Part shown: piece after piece, positions 58,584 through 64,000 of the stretch
How positions within the stretch are numbered: the stretch's first letter is position 1
Layout: each line of letters begins with the position of its first letter
The notes under the pieces: generated by a model
Databases searched by the model: none
Told to the model about the DNA's origin: nothing
The model's input: only the letters and a program-made list of their open reading frames with translations
DNA from: Bacillus vallismortis
GTDB lineage: Bacteria; Bacillota; Bacilli; Bacillales; Bacillaceae
Direction of reading: 5' to 3'
Assembly: GCF_004116955.1 (NCBI RefSeq)
Contig: NZ_CP026362.1
Location: 3,694,001 to 3,758,000, forward strand
DNA: 64,000 nt
Program-made: the position numbers and the translations under genes

Positions 58584-59519
58584 ATGCAACAGGATTTTTC
58601 CATTTCGTCGAAACAAAAATCAACAGCCGTGCTGAAAATGGTCATCTCCATGGTGATTTTCGGTTCCATCGGCTTTTTCTCGGAGCATACCAATCTGCCG
58701 TCATTTGAATTGGTATTTGTCCGCTGCCTTTGGGCGACGCTATTTTTAAGCTTCTGCTGGCTAGCGTCCGGCCAGTATAAAACTGAAAAGTGGAGCAAGA
58801 GGGACGTGCTGCAGACATTGGCGTGCGGTTTCTTTCTTGTATTCAACTGGGTGTTCTTATTTAAGTCTTTTGAAGAAACATCTGTCACGATCGCCATCTC
58901 CGTGTATCATCTTGCACCGGTGCTTGTTCTTCTTCTGGGGAGCATCATCTACAGAGAAAAATTAAACGTCATCTCCGTCAGTTCCATCATCATCTGTTTT
59001 CTGGGAACGGCGCTGATTTCCGGAATTAATGGCAGCACATCACTAACACAGCTGATGGGATCAGGAATCATTTGGGCCGTTCTCGCCGCGTTGTTTTATG
59101 CGTTTACCACTTTATTGGGAAAAGGCATTCAAAACCTCAGCCCTTACACGACCACCTTCCTGCAAACGGGTTTAGGGATCATCATCCTGATTCCGTTTAT
59201 TCACTTCGGCGCTTTTGCCGGACTGTCTCAGGGGAACTGGATCATGGTGGTGTCTACCGGAATCATCCATACGGGTATTGTCTATTTGCTGTTTTTTGAT
59301 AGTTTACGATTTTTATCAACGAAATTTATTTCCATCATTGTCTTCCTCGACCCGGCTGTCGCGATCGTGCTGGATACCGTCTTCACAGGCTTTCGCCCGG
59401 ACCTCTACCAAACACTAGGCATCGTGATGATCTTTGCTGGCATGGCTTTGACGCTTGTCAGGAAGCGGGGGAAGGCGGAGTTGGTTGCTGAGGATAAGGA
59501 TGTTGAACAAGTTCAATAA
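58584..59519 (+). CDS. yxxF: EamA/DMT-family transporter YxxF
   Basis: A 311-residue, ten-helix drug/metabolite transporter with two EamA halves. It has 'MVIFGSIGFFSE' in helix 1, 'SVTIAISVYHLAPVLVLLLG' at the end of the first half and 'ALFYAFTTLLGKG' opening the second. The substrate is unknown. A TGGAGGT site lies 13 bp before the ATG at 58584 and 10 bp before a TTG at 58581; either start is possible. Confidence 0.9.
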   Translation: MQQDFSISSKQKSTAVLKMVISMVIFGSIGFFSEHTNLPSFELVFVRCLWATLFLSFCWLASGQYKTEKWSKRDVLQTLACGFFLVFNWVFLFKSFEETSVTIAISVYHLAPVLVLLLGSIIYREKLNVISVSSIIICFLGTALISGINGSTSLTQLMGSGIIWAVLAALFYAFTTLLGKGIQNLSPYTTTFLQTGLGIIILIPFIHFGAFAGLSQGNWIMVVSTGIIHTGIVYLLFFDSLRFLSTKFISIIVFLDPAVAIVLDTVFTGFRPDLYQTLGIVMIFAGMALTLVRKRGKAELVAEDKDVEQVQ

Positions 59520-59535
59520 TGACAGGAAGAGTGTG

Positions 59536-59560
59536 AAAAGGCCTAATGGGCCTTTTTTTG
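59536..59560 (+). terminator. Terminator of yxxF
   Basis: AAAAGGCC/GGCCTTTT stem followed by TTT. Confidence 0.8.
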
Positions 59561-59688
59561 TTTTAGGTCAATTGACTCTCGCTATTCCTTAAAATAACAT
59601 AAACTTTCTAGAAAAATATTGTAATAATATTTCATTCTAGTTAAGATTATTGGGTAAATATTACGTTTGTTACAAAAGGAGAGAGGAA

Positions 59689-62430
59689 ATGAAAAAAAGA
59701 AAGAGGCGGACCTTTAATAGGTTCATTGCGGCATTTTTAGTGTTGTCTTTAATGATTTCAATATTGCCGGCAGATGTACTGGCAAAAACCACAGAAGAAG
59801 AGGCTGGAAATCGTATCGTTGCTGATGATCCAGAAGAAACGCTTCAGAATGAACAAACAAAACAAGCGGTGCCTTTTCCTCAACATGATATAAACAAAGA
59901 GGGAGAGATCACCTCAGAAAGAACAGAAAATACAAAGCTTTATTATGAAGGAGACGGTGTTTATAAACAGGAAGTATATCCTGAGCCTATTCATACAAAG
60001 GAAACACCGAATGCTGACTGGGAAGACATTTCTCCTGAGTTAAAAGAGTCGACAAGCAAACAAGTCGAGACAGAGAATGCCACCCTGAAGTCAGATTTTC
60101 AAAAGCAAATGAACAACGGGCTTTATGCGACTTTTGAGCACAATGACCACAAACTTACATATTCACTTGTAGAAGCGAAAGGCCCAAATAAAACTTCACT
60201 TACTCCGAAAGATACCTCAGCAGACTATAAGACCGACAGTAATGAGATTGTGTATCCGGATGTGTTTCCGAATATTGATCTTCAGACTTTCACATTCAAC
60301 GAAAACATCAAAGAAGATGTAGTCCTCCATCAGTATGATGGATACAACACATTTACATTTCAGGTCAAAACCGATTTACAGGCTAAAGAACAAGAGGATG
60401 GATCCATTGATTTTTCTGATGAAAAAGGCAAAGTTGTTTTTTCTGTGCCTAGACCTTTTATGACGGATTCAAAGTTAGATGAACTTTCCGGTGAGGTTGA
60501 ACGGTCGGACAAAGTCAGCTACAAGCTGGAAAAGAATGAAGAAGGGTATTTGCTTCACCTCACAGCAGACGAGAACTGGCTGAAAGACCCGGAACGCGTA
60601 TATCCAGTATCTATCGACCCGTCAACATCTTTATCTGTTTCATCAGATACGTTTGTCATGAGTGCCTATCCGACGACAAACTATTCGGCGTCCTCGCAAA
60701 AATGGGATGCTAATTTAAAGGCTTATGTGCTGAAAACGGGCTATTATGACAAAACAACAGGCACAAACTATGCGTTCATGAAATTTAACAACCTAAAGCC
60801 AATTCAAAATATGACTGTCACTAAAGCTACATTAAAAACATACGTCGCCCATTCCTATTATGGAACAAAGGCAACCGGTCTCTGGCTGGATACAGTCAAC
60901 AGCAATTATGATCATGCAAAAGTAACTTGGAACACGAAACCCGCATCTAAAAATATCGGAAAAGCAGACGTCCATAAAGGACAGTGGGCGAGTTACGATG
61001 TGACTGCGGCTGTAAAGTCATGGAATTCCGGTGGAGCCAACTATGGATTTAAGCTTCATGCAAACGGAAACGGCAAAGAATACTGGAAAAAACTGATTTC
61101 ATCAGCGAACTCCGCCAATAAACCGTATATTGAAGTGACATACACCATACCAAAGGGAAACACACCTGCTGTTAAAGCATACAGTAACGGGAACGGCACT
61201 GGCTTTTTCAATATCAGCTGGAAAAAGACCGATGGTGCAAAAGGTTATAAGGTGTGGATTTATAATGGGAAAGAATATCAAGCGATCTCAGTCGGCAACA
61301 CGACATCCTGGAGCTCAAAAGGGAAAAACATTTGGCCGACAAGTGCAGAAATTTCATCCGGTAAGTACAAGCTTCACCTTGATGGAAAAGGCGGAACTGA
61401 ATTAGCGCTAGATCCATCCCCCGTGTATAAGAATTCCGGCGGAAGCTATGCCACAAGCAAAAACTATTGGATTGGCGTCAGTGCGATCTTTGACCAGGGA
61501 GAAGGAGCAATGTCCGCACCGGCAAAGCCTGTTATCCCTCATGTAGGAAAAGCGCAAGCACCGTCAACAAAGGGCTACAATAATGGGAATGCCACAGGGT
61601 ACTTCGATCTTTCTTGGAAAGCTGTATCTGGTGCAACCGGCTATAAAGTTCAGGTGTTCAATGGGAAAGGCTTTGAGACACTTGATCTCGGAAATCAGAC
61701 GTCTTGGACCACCAAGGGAAAAAAGATCTGGCCGACAAGTGCAGAAATCAAAGCGGGAAAATATGCTCTCCACCTAAAGGACGGAAATGGAGCAGAGCTG
61801 CCGATCAATCCCGGACCAACCTATAAAAACGCTGGTGGCGATGCAGCCAAAAAAAATTACTCATTTAAAATCATCGCCTATAACAAAGACGGCGAAGCCA
61901 TTGCATCACCGGCTGCCAACCCGACACTTCCTGATATCGCTAAACCAAAGAACTTATCCGGTTATGTGTATACAAACACAAAATCAAGCAAAACCGGCTA
62001 TGTGAATTTGATATGGGAAAAGGTTCAACATGCGAAAGGCTATAAAATTAATATCTATAACGGCAAAGAATATCAGTCCTATGATGTTGGGGACGTGGAT
62101 CATTGGACAACCCAAAATAAAAACATCTGGCCGACGTCTGAGGAAATAAAAGCCGGAAGCTACAAACTGCATACAGACGGAAAAGGCCGTGAATTGGCAC
62201 TTGACCCGTCACCTGTCTATAACAATGCAAATGGAAATTACAAAGGGAAGAAGAATTATTCTTTCACTCTTTCCGCCTATGATGCGAATGGTGAAACGAT
62301 TCCGACAGCACCCTTTAACCCAACGTTCCATGAAGGCGCAGAATTCCTTGGAACAGAAGAATACTGGTCTATCATTGAATATCCCAAGCGGCCAGTTAAA
62401 CGGTGCGACAGGAAATGTCATTGTAAATGA
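59689..62430 (+). CDS. wapA: Cell wall-associated toxin WapA, N-terminal part up to a frameshift
   Basis: A 913-residue open part of a protein normally about 2,330 long. WapA is a wall-bound contact-dependent inhibition toxin with an Rhs-like core. It has a basic signal peptide ('FIAAFLVLSLMISILPADVLA'), an N-terminal domain with 'WLKDPERVYPVSIDPS', a DNRLRE-like beta domain ('MKFNNLKPIQNMTVTKATL') and three wall-binding repeats. The frame then breaks near 62383-62387 and ends at 62430. The ATG at 59689 follows AAAAGGAGAGAGG. The 5' half alone lacks the Rhs shell and toxin. Confidence 0.9.
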   Translation: MKKRKRRTFNRFIAAFLVLSLMISILPADVLAKTTEEEAGNRIVADDPEETLQNEQTKQAVPFPQHDINKEGEITSERTENTKLYYEGDGVYKQEVYPEPIHTKETPNADWEDISPELKESTSKQVETENATLKSDFQKQMNNGLYATFEHNDHKLTYSLVEAKGPNKTSLTPKDTSADYKTDSNEIVYPDVFPNIDLQTFTFNENIKEDVVLHQYDGYNTFTFQVKTDLQAKEQEDGSIDFSDEKGKVVFSVPRPFMTDSKLDELSGEVERSDKVSYKLEKNEEGYLLHLTADENWLKDPERVYPVSIDPSTSLSVSSDTFVMSAYPTTNYSASSQKWDANLKAYVLKTGYYDKTTGTNYAFMKFNNLKPIQNMTVTKATLKTYVAHSYYGTKATGLWLDTVNSNYDHAKVTWNTKPASKNIGKADVHKGQWASYDVTAAVKSWNSGGANYGFKLHANGNGKEYWKKLISSANSANKPYIEVTYTIPKGNTPAVKAYSNGNGTGFFNISWKKTDGAKGYKVWIYNGKEYQAISVGNTTSWSSKGKNIWPTSAEISSGKYKLHLDGKGGTELALDPSPVYKNSGGSYATSKNYWIGVSAIFDQGEGAMSAPAKPVIPHVGKAQAPSTKGYNNGNATGYFDLSWKAVSGATGYKVQVFNGKGFETLDLGNQTSWTTKGKKIWPTSAEIKAGKYALHLKDGNGAELPINPGPTYKNAGGDAAKKNYSFKIIAYNKDGEAIASPAANPTLPDIAKPKNLSGYVYTNTKSSKTGYVNLIWEKVQHAKGYKINIYNGKEYQSYDVGDVDHWTTQNKNIWPTSEEIKAGSYKLHTDGKGRELALDPSPVYNNANGNYKGKKNYSFTLSAYDANGETIPTAPFNPTFHEGAEFLGTEEYWSIIEYPKRPVKRCDRKCHCK
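61160..62330 (+). repeat. Three wall-binding repeats in wapA
   Basis: Three units of about 125 codons at roughly 61160, 61565 and 61950. Each contains GYKV/I, 'YNGKEYQ' or 'FNGKGFE', 'IWPTSAEI' or 'IWPTSEEI', and 'PSPVY' or 'PGPTY'. They correspond to the WapA cell-wall binding repeats. Confidence 0.85.
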
Positions 62431-64000
62431 AGAAGATCTGTCAATTGACGGGCGCGGGCCGGGACTTGGATTATCGAGAACCTACAACAGTCTTGACAGC
62501 TCCGATCACTTATTTGGACAAGGCTGGTATGCTGATGCAGAAACATCTGTCATCTCGACGGACGGCGGGGCAATGTATATTGATGAAGATGCTTCGACTC
62601 ATCGCTTTACGAAAAAAGCCGATGGCACGTATCAGCCGCCGACCGGTGTCTATCTTGAATTAACAGAAACAGCTGATCAGTTCATATTAAAAACAAAGGA
62701 TCAAACCAACGCTTATTTCAATAAAAAAGGCGGCAAACTCCAAAAGGTAGTGGATGGCCATAACAATGCAACTGTCTACACTTACAATGACAAAAATCAA
62801 CTGACAGCCATTACAGACGCATCAGGCCGCAAGCTCACATTCACATATGATGAAAATGGCCATGTGACTTCCATCACCGGACCTAAGAATAAGAAGGTTA
62901 CCTACTCATATGAAAATGATTTGCTGAAGAAGGTTACGGATACAGACGGGACTGTCACAAGCTATAACTATGATGCGGAAGGGCGTCTTGTCAAACAGTA
63001 TTCAGCCAATAGTACCGAAGCAAAGCCTGTCTTTACCGAATATCAGTATAGCGGACATCGTCTTGATAAGGCGATCAATGCTAAGAAAGAAACATATGTC
63101 TATAGCTATGATGCTGATAAAAAGACGCTTCTCATGACACAGCCGAATGGCCGGAAAGTAAAGTACGGCTATAATGAAGCGGGAAATCCCATTCAGGTCG
63201 TTGATGATGCGGAAGGGCTCAAAATTACAACGAATACAAAATATGAAGGCAATAATGTCGTAGAAGATGTAGATCCAAACGACGTCGGAACCGGAAAAGC
63301 AACAGAAAGCTATCAATATGACAAAGATGGCAACGTTACATCGGTTAAAGACGCATATGGAACAGAGACATACGAATACAACAAAAACAACGATGTCACA
63401 AAGGTGAAGGATACCGAGGGGAATGTCACGGATATTGCCTATGACGGACTGGATGCTGTATCCGAAACCGATCAGAGCGGAAAATCATCTTCAGCAGCTG
63501 TTTATGATCAATACGGAAATCAGATTCAATCCAGCAAAGATTTATCAGCCTCAACCAATATTCTAAAAGACGGAAGCTTTGAAGCGCAAAAATCCGCCTG
63601 GAGTTTGACTGCATCTAAAGACAGCGGCAAAATCTCAGTCGTCGCCGCTAAAAGCGGAGTCCTTTCCGGATCAAAGGCACTGGAAGTCTTAAGTCAATCA
63701 ACGACTGCCGGAACAGATCTCGGGTATTCGTCAGCGACACAAACAGTGGAGCTGGAGCCGAATACAACCTATACATTAAGCGGGAAAATCAAAACAGATC
63801 TATCGAAATCAAGAGCCTATTTTAACATTGATTTGCGAGACAAAGATCAAAAACGTATTCAATGGATTCACAATGAATACAGTGCATTAGCCGGGAAAAA
63901 TGATTGGACCAAACGGCAAATCACTTTTACGACTCCAGCACATGCAGGAAAAGCTGTTGTGTACATGGAAGTCGATCATAGAGATAAAGATGGCAAAGGA
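62387..64000 (+). pseudogene. wapA: WapA continuation in a shifted frame, running off the window
   Basis: From AGC 62387 the second frame reads 'SGQLNGATGNVIVNEEDLS', then 'GRGPGLGLSRTYNSLD' and a long series of YD/RHS repeats ('YTYNDKNQLTAITDASG', 'YNYDAEGRLVKQ', 'YQYDKDGNVTSVKDAYG') with no stop to position 64000. It is the normal WapA sequence, so a single extra base (three C at 62383-62385 where two restore the frame) separates it from the N-terminal part. The 3' toxin and immunity genes are outside the window. Confidence 0.8.

Noticed and set aside
62427..62663. 78-residue ORF starting at the wapA break
   Set aside because: It lies in the third frame; the real wapA continuation is in another frame with extensive RHS repeats.

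Overview
The window is chromosomal DNA of a member of the Bacillus subtilis species complex. The evidence is gene order and protein sequence: yxaH-yxaI-yxaJ, aldX-yxbF-yxbG-yxcA-htpG-csbC, iolS/iolR/iolABCDEFGHIJ, yxeB to yxeH, yxxB-deoR-deoC-nupC-pdp, abn2 (yxiA), yxiBCD, bglPH-yxiE, yxxF and wapA follow the B. subtilis 168 order as I remember it. Several 168 blocks I would expect are missing: asnH and its neighbours between yxaJ and aldX, yxdJKLM-yxeA between iolJ and yxeB, yxeI to yxeR between yxeH and yxxB, and the hut operon between pdp and abn2. This is therefore a relative of 168 with different accessory content.

Layout. 1-14 kb: small membrane proteins (two RDD proteins, a DUF5391 protein, two tiny membrane ORFs), an aldehyde dehydrogenase divergent from a double-TetR regulator, an SDR oxidoreductase, the HSP90 chaperone HtpG and the sigma-B type sugar transporter CsbC. 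13-27 kb: the complete inositol catabolic regulon, with tandem IolR operators at both divergent promoters and a cre inside iolB. 27-34 kb: a Fur-box controlled siderophore lipoprotein, spore-coat type proteins, a frameshifted yxeF, a candidate small RNA, and two tandem secreted FG-GAP propeller-like proteins. 33-39 kb: the deoxyribonucleoside regulon. 39-41 kb: a secreted arabinanase with a cre.

41-49 kb is an LXG polymorphic-toxin island of the type VII secretion class. It has one complete operon (two small partner proteins, toxin, immunity), then a run of intact and decayed immunity genes, then a second LXG toxin lacking its 5' end. About 540 bp of near-identical DNA joins the two toxin genes, and a conserved hairpin recurs four times between modules. 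It looks like a store of exchangeable toxin tips and immunity genes. 49-53 kb: the LicT-antiterminated beta-glucoside operon and a universal stress protein.

53-57 kb is an AT-rich SdpABC-like toxin operon followed by a MerR-family regulator, whose promoter has a 19-bp spacer, and a small membrane protein that may give immunity. A heavily decayed second sdpB copy follows. This locus is not in 168 at this position as far as I recall. 57-64 kb: a TerC-family membrane protein, the EamA transporter YxxF and the start of wapA. wapA carries a one-base frameshift after its wall-binding repeats and runs off the window. All comparisons with 168 are from memory and were not computed.
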